Part shown: positions 41,816-55,204 of the stretch, one piece after another
Layout: each line of letters starts with the position of its first letter
Numbering within the stretch: position 1 is the stretch's first letter
Source: Cristatella mucedo
Lineage: Eukaryota > Bryozoa > Phylactolaemata > Cristatellidae
DNA: 62,000 bases
Direction of reading: 5' to 3'
NCBI GenBank assembly: GCA_009760855.2
Contig: WPIO01000066.1
Coordinates: 642,501 to 704,500 of the forward strand
The notes under the pieces: generated by a model
What the model was told of the DNA's origin: nothing
Seen by the model: only the letters and a program-made list of their open reading frames with translations
Databases searched by the model: none
Position numbers and translations under genes: made by a program

Positions 41816-43775
41816 AATGCTGATTCTGTGTAACGATTAGCAGCAAAGTCAGACTTGTAATTACTAGCAAGGTTTTGAAGTTTTGTAATACTAGTTCAGC
41901 TGGTCCGCCACGACTCGTTCGAGTGTCTGTGATGGGAATAGTAATAAGGAGACTTGGCCAAAGTTGGTTATGTTATCTAGATTCTTTTGTCGCTTTCTTG
42001 AGTGGATACCTGACTAGAGCTTTCTTGAAAGGTACCGGACATGATCTGATGCTAATGACATATTTATGATCTCAGATGTGGGTAGCAGCAGCAGGTCAAT
42101 GCAATGTTGATGCAGTACCGTGGAAATACGGTCCACAGGATTAGTTGCCCTTTTTGATTGGGATATTACATTCATAATGAGGTCGCTAGCTACTTCATTG
42201 AATGTAGGCACTGAGTTGCTACGAGGAATTGAGGGACATAATTCCAGGGGTTGCGACCTTAGGAATTAAATCTTTGATGGTGTTGATCTTCTTGGCAAAA
42301 AAGCTTGAGAAGCGATCGGCTAGATCGTCACAGGGATAATTAGGCGAGGAGCTAACCTGGGAGCGTTTACCTTAAGAGTTAAGGAAACGGTTGATCGTAG
42401 ATAGTAGTGATTTTCTGATGAATCTTTGATTGAAAAACATTTTTATAGAAGCCAGACTCGGCATTTGCTGTATCGATTGGTACGATCTACAGTAGTCCTC
42501 CTACGCCCGTCGACGTGCTGCTAATCCTGATCTTTTCTACCTAGCTAGTTTAATGTCTGATATACCACAGGTCTTCTGAGCGAGTGAGCTTAGTAAGAGC
42601 TGCAAAATCATGGATAATGTCAACAAGTGTCGTTTAGTAGTATTATATCAATTACGACAATTAAGAAGGGGATTAAGCAGCTACAGTTAAGCAGATATTA
42701 ACGCACGGACATAAACATTGTCAAAGTTTCTAATAGTTCTCGGTTCAAAGGTGATTTTCGGTGAGGAGGAGGCACAATTTAGACTGAATAAGATCTACAT
42801 GTAGTGAACACAATTTCTTAATAATTGGTTACGGCAGTGTACAGTTGTATGAGAATTTTGTTGAGCATATGACCCTTAACCTCATGCACCTGAGCTTCAA
42901 GAGACATTAAGCTAGTAAGTGCACGAAATGGTTTGCCGAAGGTGTCAGATAAGTTATCAAAATGAATTTTTAAATTATCAATAACTAGGTAGTATTTACT
43001 TATCGCACGCAAAATTGAAATGAAATAAGAAAAACTGGGATAAAGGAGTACCTAGTTTCTGAGGTGCTATAGACTACAGCCGTAATCGGCAATTTGTTAT
43101 CGGCTGTACTAAAATCGACCAAATGGAAAGACTGCTTCGAGGGGTCAGCAAATGGCTTGGAATTAAGGATTGAGCATAAAATACCGCCAAATCAACCTCC
43201 AGTTTTGATTGATATATAGCTGTGAAAGAATTAAAAGACTGTCGGGATTTCATCGATAACATGCGGGCTGTTTACGAATTTCAACCATGTTCCGGTCAAC
43301 GTGAGCAGGTCGAGGCATTTTTCAGAAATAAGGTCGTCATTTGTTGATAGAGGTTTCTCGCATATCGAGCAAAAATTATACAGAAAAGTGTTAAGCTGGG
43401 CCACCTGAGTTATATCAGGTCAGATGACCACTAGTTAGAATAGCTGTAAGCTATAGGGGATGCTGACTGAGTGGGTGGAGACAATGCTAGGAATGCCACA
43501 CCCTCTCAGCTCACAGTCCCCCCCCCAGTAGTCGCCAAAAATAGGCCGGTTGTCAGCTCACAGACAAGTGACGCTTCAGGTCAGGGAACCGTTTCTACTT
43601 TGTAATTGACTAATCACGGACCTTAGCGACGACAATTTCATCTAGGAACACTTTTAAGCGCCGATATCAAACGTTATATAGGTATGCCCGATCATAGCTA
43701 ATTAGCAGGTTACTAGCCTCCGTGGTATCTATTGACGTTGTAGGCCATACCTTAAGAGCGAAGCGTTTACATGTC

Positions 43776-45375
43776 CTCAGGTGCCTAATATCCACGTCTC
43801 CCTTCTACCATTCCTATAAAAATACAGGAACGGGTGGTGGCTGACCAGCTAAACTCATACGTCGAAACCCCACAGCTTGCTAGTAAGTTCCAGTCTGACT
43901 TAGAGCAAATCACTCTACAGAATCAGCATTGCTTAGGGTATTCAACGACCTACACGGGAATGCAGACATAGGTAAAATGTCTCTACTTTTTTTGCTCGAT
44001 CTTTCGACAGCTTTTGATACCATCGATCACAAAGTTCTTCTAGAGCACCTCTCCTCTCGCCATGGCATCACTGGCACTGCTCTGCAGTGGTTCAGGTCCT
44101 ATCTCAGTGGGAGACTCCAGAGTGTTGACATAAATGGACAAAGATCATCTGAGGTACCGCTAAAATATGGAGTACCTCAGGGCTCTGTGCTAGGTCCGGT
44201 CCTTTTCATCGTTTATACTCTCCCTCTTGCTGATGTGATTGCCAAGCACAATCTAGGCTTTCACTTCTATGCGGATGACACTCAGTTGTACCTTTGCTTT
44301 GATCCCTCCCAGCCTTCGAGCACCTCAAATTCTCTCAACTCACTTGCTGCATGCATTAATGACATCCGCTCATGGATGGCAGCAAATTTTCTAAAACTAA
44401 ACGATGATAAAACTAACTTACTAGTTATGGGCAAACTCAGTGCGATTCAGAAATTGGAAAGGCTGACTTTCGAAATTGGCTCTGACAGCATATCTCCAGT
44501 TGAATCAGCTCGATATCTAGGTGTCATATTCCAAAGCGACCTCTCGTTAGACGACCACATCAGCTCCGCAGTCAAATCTGCCTATTTTCAGCTTCATAAC
44601 ATTGCTAAAATTAGGGCTTGTTTAGATAAGGATACCACGTCCAAGTTGGTCCATGCATTCGTGACATCTCGTCTCGATTTCTGCAACTCACTGCTTACTG
44701 GCCTACCAGCATATGTGATCAGGCGATTGCAGCTGGTGCAAAACTCTGCAGCAAGGCTTGTCTGTCGTGAGCGTCGCAGTTGCCACATTACTCCACATTA
44801 CTCCACTTCTCGCCGACCTGCACTGGTTACCAGTCAAGCGACGGATTGAATTCAAGTTTTCGTCGCTCAATTTTAGGTACTATTATTCTTTGGCTCCAGC
44901 CTATCTATCTGATCAACTCCGCCATCAGGCCAAGCATCTTACCACCCGCTTTTCTAAATTCAAAGGTCTACAAAAACCTAGTAGAAACCTCAAATCCTTG
45001 GAGACCGTGCATTTAGTGCGTATGCTCCCAAAGCCTAGAAATCCCTCCCTAACTGCGTCAGAACATCCCCTGAATTGACCACAATAAAAAACCACTTAAA
45101 AACACCCCTATCTTGGATAGCATTCAGTAGGTCCCTGTGATTCGTCCTTGATGTGCTTGTGCGTGCTGACACTTTACATGCTGCCACATACCACAGTTGC
45201 ATGCTGACTCTGTGCATTTTACCCTTAATCGTATTATTCATTTTTTAGTTTAGCCAGCATGATTTTACTCACCATTCAACCGCATTTCCCTTTGCAGCAA
45301 ATGTAAAGCGCCCAGAGAGAGATTGAATTAACTGAGGGCGCTTCATCAAGCGCATTATGATTAATATTATTATTA
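43776..45375 (+). mobile_element. L2/CR1-type LINE with long RT frame
   Basis: A 5'-truncated LINE whose RT frame is open for 306 codons (43,929-44,849). Motif A is LLDLSTAFDTIDH, motif B GVPQGSVLGP, and the active site FHFYADDTQLYL. An 11-base tandem duplication (CATTACTCCAC, about 44,784-44,805) shifts the frame. The C-terminal region continues to the 3' UTR, hairpin and ATT tail at 45,310-45,375. It inserted into the 5' region of the reverse LINE and is absent from duplication copy 1. Confidence 0.92.
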
Positions 45376-45800
45376 ATACTATCTTAGGCACTATGGTCAA
45401 GTGACAGATAAGCTTAAAATAGGTCTTGGCTGTACTGGTGTTCGCATACGACGTTCGCTAGAACTTCGGTTTGGTCCCAAGGAGAATTCTCCAAACGACA
45501 AGAAACGCTAGCCGCGTGGGTGTCAGAAGTTCTTTCCTAATAAATATGCATAGTACCCAGTAAGTGAAATATAACCTTTCGCGCTCTTGTTCATTGATAT
45601 AACCACTCAAACATACTAAGCAAAGGATACTCTTTCTATCTGTCAAACAATCTTCCCTAATTTAACGTTTTGAGCTCTAGGGTTAACGTAATCAGCTCCA
45701 CTTCGACCAAGATCTGAACTACTTTGCAGTGTTTCACATCACCGGCAATACCACTGAGTTGCCACGCTGGTTTGGCCCAATGTTTAAGGTAGTAGACTTG
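45376..45800 (-). mobile_element. LINE 5' region remainder and flank
   Basis: 45,400-45,530 matches 15,590-15,715 (AGGTCTT.GCTGTA..G, GAACTT.GGTTT) and so belongs to the LINE 5' region. 45,660-45,790 has a weak tRNA-like look (TGGCAACTCAGTGG on the minus strand). It ends where copy 1 homology resumes (GGTCAATGTGA). Confidence 0.5.
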
Positions 45801-45996
45801 ACCAAGGTCAATGTGATTGTGTTTGACATTTTGGTCTTGGGCTCGAGCCTCGTGACATACATTATATAGAGATCAAGCTCTCATAGGGCGCTATGCAGCA
45901 GCATAGGTACTTACGACCGAGAACGTTGAATGTGCGAAATAAAGTCAAGGCAGACGCAATTTGCAGCTCAAGCAGTTCTTTTATTTTGTTTTGCAG

Positions 45997-46399
45997 CAGT
46001 GCAATTTCTCAAGACATCAAGAAGGCAGAAATTCTGAAAGCACTCACAAAGGCGGCCGGCAAGCTGAAAGCAACGAGACCCTTGAAACCGTGGGGAGAAT
46101 GCTATGTAAACAGGGATGACGAAAATTTGGTTGAAGAAGATGGTAAAAATTGGAAAAAATTATATAGCCTGTCACCGCTGCAGTGGCCTCACGACTGTAA
46201 TACTCAGAAATTATTGAAAAGAGCTGAGGAACTAGGATTCCAGGTAAGAGACAGCCAAGGTCATTTCTTAATTTTCAAGAACGGATCTCTATTAAAAGTG
46301 GTTTCCAGAACGACGAAAGAAAATCATACATGTGCCCAAATTATAAAGGCTTTGAACGAAGAGTTGAATGCTCGCCAACAAAGTCTTGGGAAGCAATGA
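45997..46399 (+). CDS. Unknown nuclear-type protein, exon 2 (gene copy 2)
   Basis: Paralogue of 6263-6674. The acceptor TTTTGCAG|CAG (NAGNAG) precedes the exon and the split codon is completed in frame. Total protein is 329 residues, the same as copy 1. It carries WGECYVNRDDENLVEEDG where copy 1 has WREGKHEDLVTEDG, and lacks three residues further on; both changes keep the frame. The core LYSLSPLQWPHDC to KLLKRAEELG is identical. Six replacements and one silent change lie between the core and the variable C-terminus, which ends QSLGKQ because of a one-base deletion. Confidence 0.7.
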
Positions 46400-47686
46400 G
46401 CTGGCAGTGACACGCAGCCGTGAGACACATTTTCTGAAGCTGGGTAACCTACTTTCATACTTCGAGTTCTGCATGAAAAAAACCACGGTGACAACTCGAT
46501 AGCGATGCAATCTCAATTCCTTAAGCGACTGTGGTTACCTGATCACAATGTTGAATCGCGAGCTCGCTGAACAAAATTTCATGAGATTCTATGCAATGAG
46601 TTTATTGATAGTGTAAATAAACAGGCGAATGGTGCTTTTTTGAAGACTTTTAATCAGCAGTTTAGGTATTTGTTTCATCTTAGATGCATGCATGAGGAAT
46701 GGGTTGAATCTCTTGTTTTACAAATAAAATAGCTCTATCCTGGTTGTGTATTCTATTGCAATAGTCGTAACTTCCAGGAACCTTTTGACGTTTTAAATTT
46801 AGTCTTTCAATTTTTTTTCGGAAATATAGGTAGCTGAGTAGAAATCCAATAATTTTCCAGGTTGGCTAACTTGTGCATTTGCATGAAGCTCTTCTAGTTG
46901 GCTAATAGCATACATTTTGCGAAAAACGTGTACGTAAGGTGCTAGGCTTTGACATTAACTACACAGTTGAAATTCTGTCCAAATAAGCTATATATAGTTG
47001 CAATGATGCTAACGATACGGCATTCCTACAGAAGCCGCATAGTGGATGCTATACGTTTTTTACGTCGAACGGATCCATAAACTCTCTAAAAAACCGTAAA
47101 AGGTTATTTGCAATAATTATGTCAATACAAATTTAGTACGTAGTGATTAGACACTACATTGTGATCTTGGATGGAGTGCAAAATTTCACAATGAGGACTA
47201 GCATATAAGCGATACGTTCGAGAAGTTCATTATGTCAGGGTGAAACCAGCCTTTTTCTAAAGGTCTATGTCAGCAATTAATTGATTTGGAAATGATATAA
47301 GCTTTCCACTCCAATGATGAAGCCGCAGCTACTTGGGATACCTGATTGGATATAGACCTGTGTGAACAAAAATTGAAGAAATCAGAACATAAACTAAAGC
47401 ATTCTGCATTTTGTCACGCAATTTACTCGATACATTGCTAACACAGACTCACATATTGTGCATCAGCCAGTGTACACAACTTGCACATTGTTCAAGGCGA
47501 GTAGGCTGTGCACCATTATATGTCTACTACGTTGATTCAATAATATATAATATAAAGTTCATCAGATTTCAGAAACTCTATTATAACTTTGCAACTATAT
47601 AACTTTGCAAGATTCTTTGGCTACTTGCAGTAGGCCGTCAATACTGGCCAGCTGCAAGAGTTGAAGCTATGATTTAAAAAGAAAAT

Positions 47687-47845
47687 ACTAGCTGATTTAA
47701 CAGCCTCTTTTGCATAGGGAAAGAAGAGCCTTGACCGCTTGCAGTGGCAATAAAGGATTTCCTATTGCAGGATTTGAACCTACGACTCGGGGACCGGAGT
47801 CGTGGAAAGTAACCGCCTAACCAAGTGAGCCACCACGACTTACAG
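47687..47845 (-). mobile_element. tRNA-derived SINE, family 1 (copy 2)
   Basis: Counterpart of 7,937-8,095, almost identical, with the family tail TGTTAAATCAGCTAG. Confidence 0.85.
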
Positions 47846-48281
47846 ACTTCGGCGGCAATTCCAGATGACCCGGTGAAGGCAGGATGATGGTCGCTAAGCA
47901 CTTTCTGACTATGAGTAAATTAGGCTGCATAATTAAAGGATCTTAGTACCTAAATATTAGATCTCTGAGAAAATGCGTGTAATCAGCACTGCCAGCATAA
48001 GCTTCTCATACAAGGGTCTTCGTCGTAGTTGCTAGTAACATGACTTTACTTGTACCATAACTATTAACATAACTTAACTTTCAATTCTATGTACGCGAAC
48101 GCTTAGTGCTACTAATGGTTCACAGTTAAAGACCACCCACTTTCCAAGTCAATAAAACCAACCAGTAGCCAGGGTTAAGAGCCTCAGTGAACGTAGTCTC
48201 TGTCGACGCTTTACAGCATCCTACTATACAAAATTACACAAAGACGAATGACATGCACGATACCGTGATTATAAACCTACG

Positions 48282-48461
48282 AACTGATTTCGCAGCCATT
48301 TGTTATAGCCACAGAAGTGCTTTGATGTCTGTCACCACCGCTTGCAGCAACAAACAAGAGTCGCCCACCGCAGGATTCGAGCCCATGACCTCGGTCCAAG
48401 ACTTCGGTTTCCGAGGTCGTGAAAAGCAACCACATTATCTAGCCTGCCATCTTGGCTCACC
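48282..48461 (-). mobile_element. tRNA-derived SINE, family 1 (copy 2)
   Basis: Counterpart of 8,532-8,711, almost identical. Confidence 0.85.
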
Positions 48462-50228
48462 GCTAATGCAAGGGTATACAAGGCAAACTAATATAATCAT
48501 GCCTAGAATTGCTGTCCCAAACAAAGTGGTTAAGTAGTGACACTGGTTAGAAAAACAGCATGTTCTTAGAAAGAACTGGACGATGCACCAGTTTGCAGGC
48601 AAAGCACTCTTAAGCCAACCCCCAAGTTAATTAAGGGCACAGCAAAAGATAGAATGAACAGATATATTCTTGGCTGAGAATTAAACAACGGTGGAAAATT
48701 TGAAGCAGGTAGCAATCCTAGCAGCCAGCGAGTCCCAGACTTTTCGTGCCTACGAACTGGACGAAGTAATATTTGAGCATTCTAGATAAGTGCGATGAAC
48801 GGCTAGAGAACCGGAAGCCAAGAAGTGGGTAGTGCGATGGAGCACGGGAGAAGCAAGACCATACAGTACATTACGGCAGCTGCAGTGCGAGCGATTAAAG
48901 AGAGCATTGAGCCAAAGAAAAGATCGCACAAGTCGATCCGCTGCAATTTCACAAAGCCAGTGAAGCTCCTACTAAAGCCGTGTGACGTGGCAGCCGTCGA
49001 TCGTGTTTCGTTGCTGCCACAGTGCACGGCTTGGCTGTTACGCCATTACATTACATTGCATTATATTGCATATACACCCTTGACGATTGACTTATTGTAT
49101 TGCGAAGCAATGCATAAGTTAAGAAATATAAGGAGAATCATCAAACACTTCTGAATAGAGGGAGTAGCTGTGATCTAGACGGTATGCAATTATGAATTGT
49201 GCTCTCCTAACTCAAGTTTCTTATTTTAGAAGGCTTTAATTAATGAGATGTTTTGAAGTTAAAGGAAGGTAGATTCTATCGAGGACAGTTTGATCGTTCA
49301 ATAGCATGTCGGTCTGAAGCAAACGCCTTGAAATACGAGCCGTTGTTATAATAATAACACAGCAAATGTAAAAAATCTTTAGTGAACTTAATCTTTTTGA
49401 GAGGAAATTACGTATTCTCTAAAGGAGCATGACTGCATGTTTAGTTGCGATATGCGAAGGATCAAAATGCATAGGGTATGTAATGGGGATCATAAATGCG
49501 GGAGGGTAGCTCGCATGGTATCAGTATGCGTAAGCGCTCAAAGACCCTACCATGAAGAACCAGCGAATGCTTAGAGACTAAGGAATTGTTTCGCATTTTG
49601 TGTATGTCGTCAAGTCAGCGGATGCCGTTCCGTCGGGTCAGGAACACCACTCATCATAATTGCTGCCCCACCAGGCTAAACATTGTAACACTCGCTTCTA
49701 ATGGCTTACATACATATCGTTTCGACCTGAGGAGAACATTTCAAAATCTTTTGGGATGAGAAATTAGTCGCGATGTATGACTCAAGCAAACATGTATGTC
49801 AGAAGTATAAAGCTTTTGATCGACACACTGAGAGAGCTCTTTGTGAGGTTTAATGGCTGCTTGGTATCTGTTGTAATTAGCGTCTGATTAAAGGCTGCCA
49901 GGCCTTTATAAACACAAAACATTACAAGAGTTAGACTTCGATGCGACTTAACCACAAAACGTTAAAGCCGCAAACCCCTAGTCATGTAATTCTCACACCC
50001 CAATGACGAGTCCGTTAAAATCAGCCTGCTTAATTCAGCCAGTTACATTCCTTATTAAAGAAGATGATAATTTTGAGAGTTCACGCAAGACTAATCAATG
50101 TGTACAGAACTTTTGCACAATTTTGTTGCTTGTTTGATCGATGGACCTGAACTTTGAAAGTTCGGTCAAAGTAAATCAATGATTGAGCAGTCTTCAGTTG
50201 TTATAATGCAAACTTAAGGTTATTTTGT

Positions 50229-50380
50229 TGTGAATATTTAATTTCTCACTTTTAAATTCGTAAAATAGAGAATCGCTTGTGGATAAACCTTGTAAAATTA
50301 TTAAGCACATTCAGGACATGTTGAAAATGACTGCAAATGACGATTCAGGACATGTTGAACGAATAAATATTGCACCCAAT
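50229..50380. repeat. Local rearrangement unique to duplication copy 2
   Basis: A diverged tandem copy of the GTGAATATTTAATTT...GATAAACC segment is followed by about 45 bases (CAAATGACGATTCAGGACAT onward) identical to the end of the Tigger relic at 59,533-59,576. TTCAGGACATGTTGAA occurs twice here. Confidence 0.75.
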
Positions 50381-50639
50381 ATTTAATTTTACACTCGCAA
50401 ATTTGCGACATAGAGAATTGCTGCTGGATAAACCTGGCAGAATTGTAAAGGATATGAAGGAAAAGCAAGACATCTATTTCAGAGTCGGCTCATACAAGTG
50501 CTGTGCATCAATTTTCTGCATACGCATGGAGCTGGCCCACACAAGCAAGTGAGAGTTTCAGTCGGATGTAGGATTGGATTTATTGCAGTGGTCACCCATT
50601 TTAAGAAGTTTCTAGCTATGTCAACGTACTTATTGACAC

Positions 50640-52470
50640 TGTGATTCCTGGCTGCACCTCAATGTCTTCATTTGAGCAGGTCACTAGTAACCTCGTCTTG
50701 AAGTTCATATCCCTATTAAAGAAGACAACAAGTCCTCTGGACCCTATTCCCACTGTCCTGCTCCTACGTTGCATTGATCTACTGCTGCCATGCATAACTA
50801 ACATACTTAATATGTCATTAGTCTCAGGACAAGTCACAGCACCTTTCAAAAAAGCTGTAGTCAGGCCACTTCTCAAGAAAGCTACACTTGACCAAGAGAA
50901 CTTGAGCAACTACCGCCCATTTTCCCTTCTACATTCCTATCAAAGACACTCGAACGGGTCGTGGCAGACCAGCTGAACTCATATATCGAAACCTCACACC
51001 AAGCTAGTAAGTTCCAGTCCGGCTTTAGAGCTAATCACTCCACAGAGTCAGCATTGCTTAGGGTATACAACGACTTACTTAGGAATGCAGACATGGGTAG
51101 AGTGTTTCTTCTTGCTTTGCTTGATCTTTCGGCAGCTTTTGATACCATCAATCACAAAGTTCTTCTAGAGCACCTCTCCTCTCGCCTGGGCATCACTGGC
51201 ACTGTCCTGCAGTGGTTCAGGTCCTATCTCAGTGGGAGACTCCAGAGTATTGACGTTAATGGACAAAGATCATCTGAAGTACCTCTGAAATATGGAGTAC
51301 CTCAGGGCTCAGTGTTAGGTCCGTTTCTTTTCATGGTTTATACTCTGCCTCTTGCTGATGTGATTGCCAAGCACAATCTAGGCTTTCACTTCTATGCGGA
51401 TGACACTCAGGTGTATCTTTGCTTTGATCCCTCCCAGCCTTCGAGCACCTCAAGTTCTCTAAACTCACTAGCTGTATGGATTGATGACATCTGCACATGG
51501 ATGGCAGCAAGTTTTCTAAAACTTAACGATGATAAAACTAACTTACTAGTTATGGGCAAACCTAGTGTGATCCAGAGATTGGACAGGCTGACTTTCAAAA
51601 TTGGCTCTGCCAGCATATCTCCAGTTGAATCAGCTCGAAATCTAGGTGTCATATTCCACAGCGACCTCTCGTTAGACGACCATACCAGCTCCACAGTCAA
51701 ATCCGCCCATTTTCAGCTTCATAAAATTGCTTAAATTCGGGCTTGTTTAGATAAAGATACCACATCTGAGTTAGTCCATGCATTCGTGACATCCCGTCTC
51801 GACTTCTGCAACTCACTGCTTACTGGCCTACCAGCATGTGCGATCACGCGATTGCAGCTGGTGCAAAACTCGGCAGCTAGACTTGTCTGCCGTGAGTGTC
51901 GCCGTTGCCACATTACTCCACTTCTCGCCGACCTGCACTGGCTACCAGTCAAGCAACGGATGGACTTCAAGGTTTTGTCGCTTACTTTTAGTTCGCATCA
52001 TTCTTTGGCTGCAGCCTCTCTTTTAGATTTACTCCCCCACCAGACCCAGCATCATATAACCAGCATTTTTGGAATCCAGCAGTACAAACATAAAATCTTT
52101 GGGAGACCGTGTAGTTAGTTTGTATGCTCCCAAAGCCCGGAACTCCCTCCCGACCTGCGTCAGAACATGTCCTGACTTGACCACATTTATAAAGAACTTA
52201 AAAACCCACCTATATAGAACAGCATTTAGTGGTTTCCTGTGATTCGTCCTTGATGTGCTTATGAATACTGACACAGTGCATGGTGCCCCTAACGAAATTT
52301 GCATGCTGACCCGTGAACGTCACCCCTAACTACGTCATTTATGTTGTTTATCAAGCATGATATTACTTACGATACAATTGCGTTTCCCTTTGCAGCAAAT
52401 GTAAAGCACCTAGGAAGAGATAGCTGCCTGAGTGCGCTTTATCAAGTGCATTATCATTATTATTATTATC
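50640..52470 (+). mobile_element. L2/CR1-type LINE, RT largely intact
   Basis: Begins in the endonuclease-RT linker. The RT frame 50,961-51,734 has motif A LLDLSAAFDTINH, GVPQGSVLGP and FHFYADDTQVYL. It ends at TAA (HKIA-stop-IRACL, 51,732-51,734) where the copy at 44,600 has Lys. Coding continues at 51,735-52,120. The 3' hairpin and ATT tail lie at 52,400-52,470. It sits at the right edge of duplication copy 2. Confidence 0.92.
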
Positions 52471-52571
52471 TCTACGCAATTTTACAATGATTCCTTTCCG
52501 AAAGGCTATTTATTTAAGCCTACCATATCTCGCCGGCATCGTATTTGAAATTTTGTGCGTTTGCTGGCGTT

Positions 52572-52745
52572 TAGTGAGCCGTAATGGCTCACTAGGTAAG
52601 GCGGTTGCTTTTCACGACCTCGGCCCCGAGGTTGTCGGTTCGAAAGCTCGGTGGGCGATCTTTCATCACTACAGCAAGCGGTGGTAATAGCTGTAAAGGC
52701 TCATCTGTTGCTGTACGAAAAGAGGCTCTTAAATCAGCAAGTACT
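52572..52745 (+). mobile_element. tRNA-derived SINE, family 1 (clear example)
   Basis: Box A TGGCTCACTAGG (52,585-52,596) and box B GGTTCGAAAGC (52,637-52,647) lie 40 bases apart, as in a tRNA with a long variable arm. The body GCGGTGGTAATAGCTGTAAA and the tail AAGAGGCTCTTAAATCAGC lead into a TTTTATTTTTATT stretch. This copy best defines the family. Confidence 0.9.
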
Positions 52746-53964
52746 TATTTTATTTTTATTTGCTGCAGTGACTGATAAGCGAATGCTTGCCGAGGAGACA
52801 TTAGACCTTGACGGCGACCGATTTCTTTACGCTGAAGAATGTTTAAACTCAAAGGCTAATGATAAAGACGTCCTGGATGTAAGAATGAGTGACGTTTCAC
52901 TTCTGATTAATGTTTCTGCAGTGTAACTATCACCACCCGTCCGGAATTCAATTGTTCTCTTCGGTACCTGCTTTAATTGAAAACGGTTCTTAGAAATTAG
53001 TATTGTAGTTCAAGACTGGTTTGTTTTTCAAGGTATAGTTCTGCTTTGCTATAATCTAGGAACAACTCAAATTTAAAAACCGTTGTATGCCGCAGTGCCT
53101 AATTAGGTTAGGAGTAATGCTTAGTGCTCGTAGCTACTTAGCTCGGCTTAAGGTGCTCGCACTTGACGACTCATGTTGGGGCGGGAAAAGTCCTGCATCT
53201 CTTTGCCAGCTACTAGCAAATAAAAAATATGTGAGATATACGAATAATTATTCTAATGCCTTGATTATTATGAGGATAATTACCTAAATTAGTACGAAAC
53301 GTGCGACGGAAGTACAAAGTCATTATTCACTACCACTCCTCAGGTGCCCGTGTTCTACCAGTATAAGTGCATAGCTTTTAAGCTTGCACATTACGCATAA
53401 CCCTATAATGCTCTGCATTTCTTGCATTCTGCAGCTGTGGAAGGCAAGCATAGTGCGAGGTATGTCCCAATTTCACTTCGCATAGCCTAGACCCTTGAAC
53501 CTTGGGTGCATTCGGTGTTTTTATGGAGCTACTGCAAAGGAGTCTAGGACGCAGTACGTATACACTAGCGAAACCGGAAATTACAATCATTCCGACTTAC
53601 GAGTAACCGAATCTCGAGTACCCCGTGTAGCTGCCGTATTCCGTTGTCTCTGCTAATCAATAATTGTTCATATTTTCGGTGCTATCACAACACTACCGGC
53701 ACACTTTACCTGTAATTACAAGAGCTAATATGGTCACACATTCACAGTAAGAAATTGCAGGCTGGCGCAGAGGGTGTAGAGGACAATACCTGGCAGGTAT
53801 TTACCTAATCGCTCAAAATGCATATTTGCCGGTGTTCATATGCTATCCTGTTGCAGACATATCAAGCGTTGAGATTAACAACTCGCGCCAGAGCTTGCAT
53901 TCATACACGAACGCATCCACTCAGCCATTGCACCGCCACGAGGGCCATGCACTTGGACAGAAAG
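52746..53964. other. No gene recognised
   Basis: Anonymous sequence. ORFs at 52,651-52,926, 53,087-53,287 and 53,378-53,590 have no known motifs. Confidence 0.4.
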
Positions 53965-54800
53965 TTCAGGAAATAGGTGTGTTTTTACGTTCTATTTAAA
54001 TTTGGTCAAGTCAGGGGATGTTCTGACACAAGTCGGGAGTGAGTTTCAGGCTTTGGGCGCAAATGAACTAAATGCATGCTCTCCAAAGAATTTGAGGTTT
54101 GTACGAGGTATTGGTAAGCGGTTGGGTTCCGAAAAGCAAGTGGTACGATGGTGGGCATGATGGGGGAGTAGATCTGAGAGATAGGCTAGAGCCAAATAAT
54201 GAAGTGACCTAAAAGTGAGAGACGAAACCTTGAAGTTGATCCGTTGCATGACTAGTAGCCAGCGTAGGTCAGAAAGAAGAGGTGTGATGTGGCAACTGCG
54301 AAGCTCACGACAGACAAGTCTGGCTGCCGAGTTTTGCACAAGCTGTAATCGCCTGATTGCACATGCCGGTAGGCCAGCAAGCAATTAGTTACGGAAGTCA
54401 AGACGGGATGTCACAAATGCATGGACCAATTTGGACATGGTATCCTTATCTAAACAAGCCCAAATTTTTGCAATGTTATGTAGTTAAAAAACGGCAGATT
54501 TGACTGTGCAGCTGATATGGTCGTCTAACGAGAGATCGCTTTGGAATACGACACCTAGCTTTTGAGCTGGTTCAAATTCAGATATGCTGGCAGAGCCGAT
54601 TGTGAGCGTCAGCCTTTCAAATTTCTGAAGCATACAAAGTTCGCCCATAACTGATAATTTTTTTGATCGTCGTTTAGTTTTAGGAAATTTGCTGCTATTC
54701 CTGTGTGGATGTCATCAAAACATGCAGCAAGTGAGTTGAGAGAATTTGAGGTGCTCGAAGGCTGGGATGGATCAATTCAATGGTAGATCGGTCACATCCA
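53965..54800 (-). mobile_element. LINE RT/3' fragment
   Basis: The minus frame 54,046-54,384 encodes the RT C-terminal region (LPACAIRRLQLVQNSAARLV and HAFSSFAPKA). Upstream parts continue to about 54,800. The 3' hairpin end is missing. Confidence 0.85.
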
Positions 54801-55200
54801 CACGCCTGTGCACACACACACAAAAGCGAGCCACGCATTTGTTCGATGGATGGTGGTGTCGGCTTAGTTAAAAAGGCTTCACTTTTTTTTGTTAAGTAGG
54901 CTGTTGGAACACAAGGCAAATATCTTGGGTGCTTTGAGCTTGAGGCGACGGAGAGCTGCTGGATCGAGTTACAAGTGTTACCTGCCGATTAGCCAGGATT
55001 TCGCGCTCCTTGAACGCTGGAAGTGGATTTAAAAGAATCTGTTTTTTTTGGATTCATGACAAGTTTTTTTTAAACAATTTAGGGTTTGGTTTGGCAGGCC
55101 AACATGCACCGATCAGCTGCTCATGTAGAGTACAGGTGGAAGTGCTGGCAGGGATGTTGGAGTGGACTCCCATCAGTACTACCGTGATACTACTTAATGA
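54801..55200. other. No gene recognised
   Basis: Gap between two reverse LINEs; contains short T runs and no recognisable ORF. Confidence 0.4.
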
Positions 55201-55204
55201 TAAT

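Larger units (their letters stand above)
40400..43775 (-). mobile_element. L2/CR1-type LINE, degenerate (copy 2)
   Basis: Counterpart of 3,005-6,125, but extending beyond the endonuclease start (about 43,390) into the LINE 5' region, which matches 15,225-15,350. The 5' region continues at 45,376-45,540 after a younger LINE insertion. Contains nested pieces at 41,404-41,545 and 41,676-41,815. Confidence 0.82.
37386..50631. repeat. Segmental duplication, copy 2
   Basis: Direct repeat of 1-10,750. Extra material relative to copy 1: about 2.4 kb at 43,390-45,800 (LINE 5' region plus an inserted LINE) and about 150 bases at 50,229-50,380. Flanks such as 47,000-49,350 are almost identical to copy 1. 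Confidence 0.95.
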
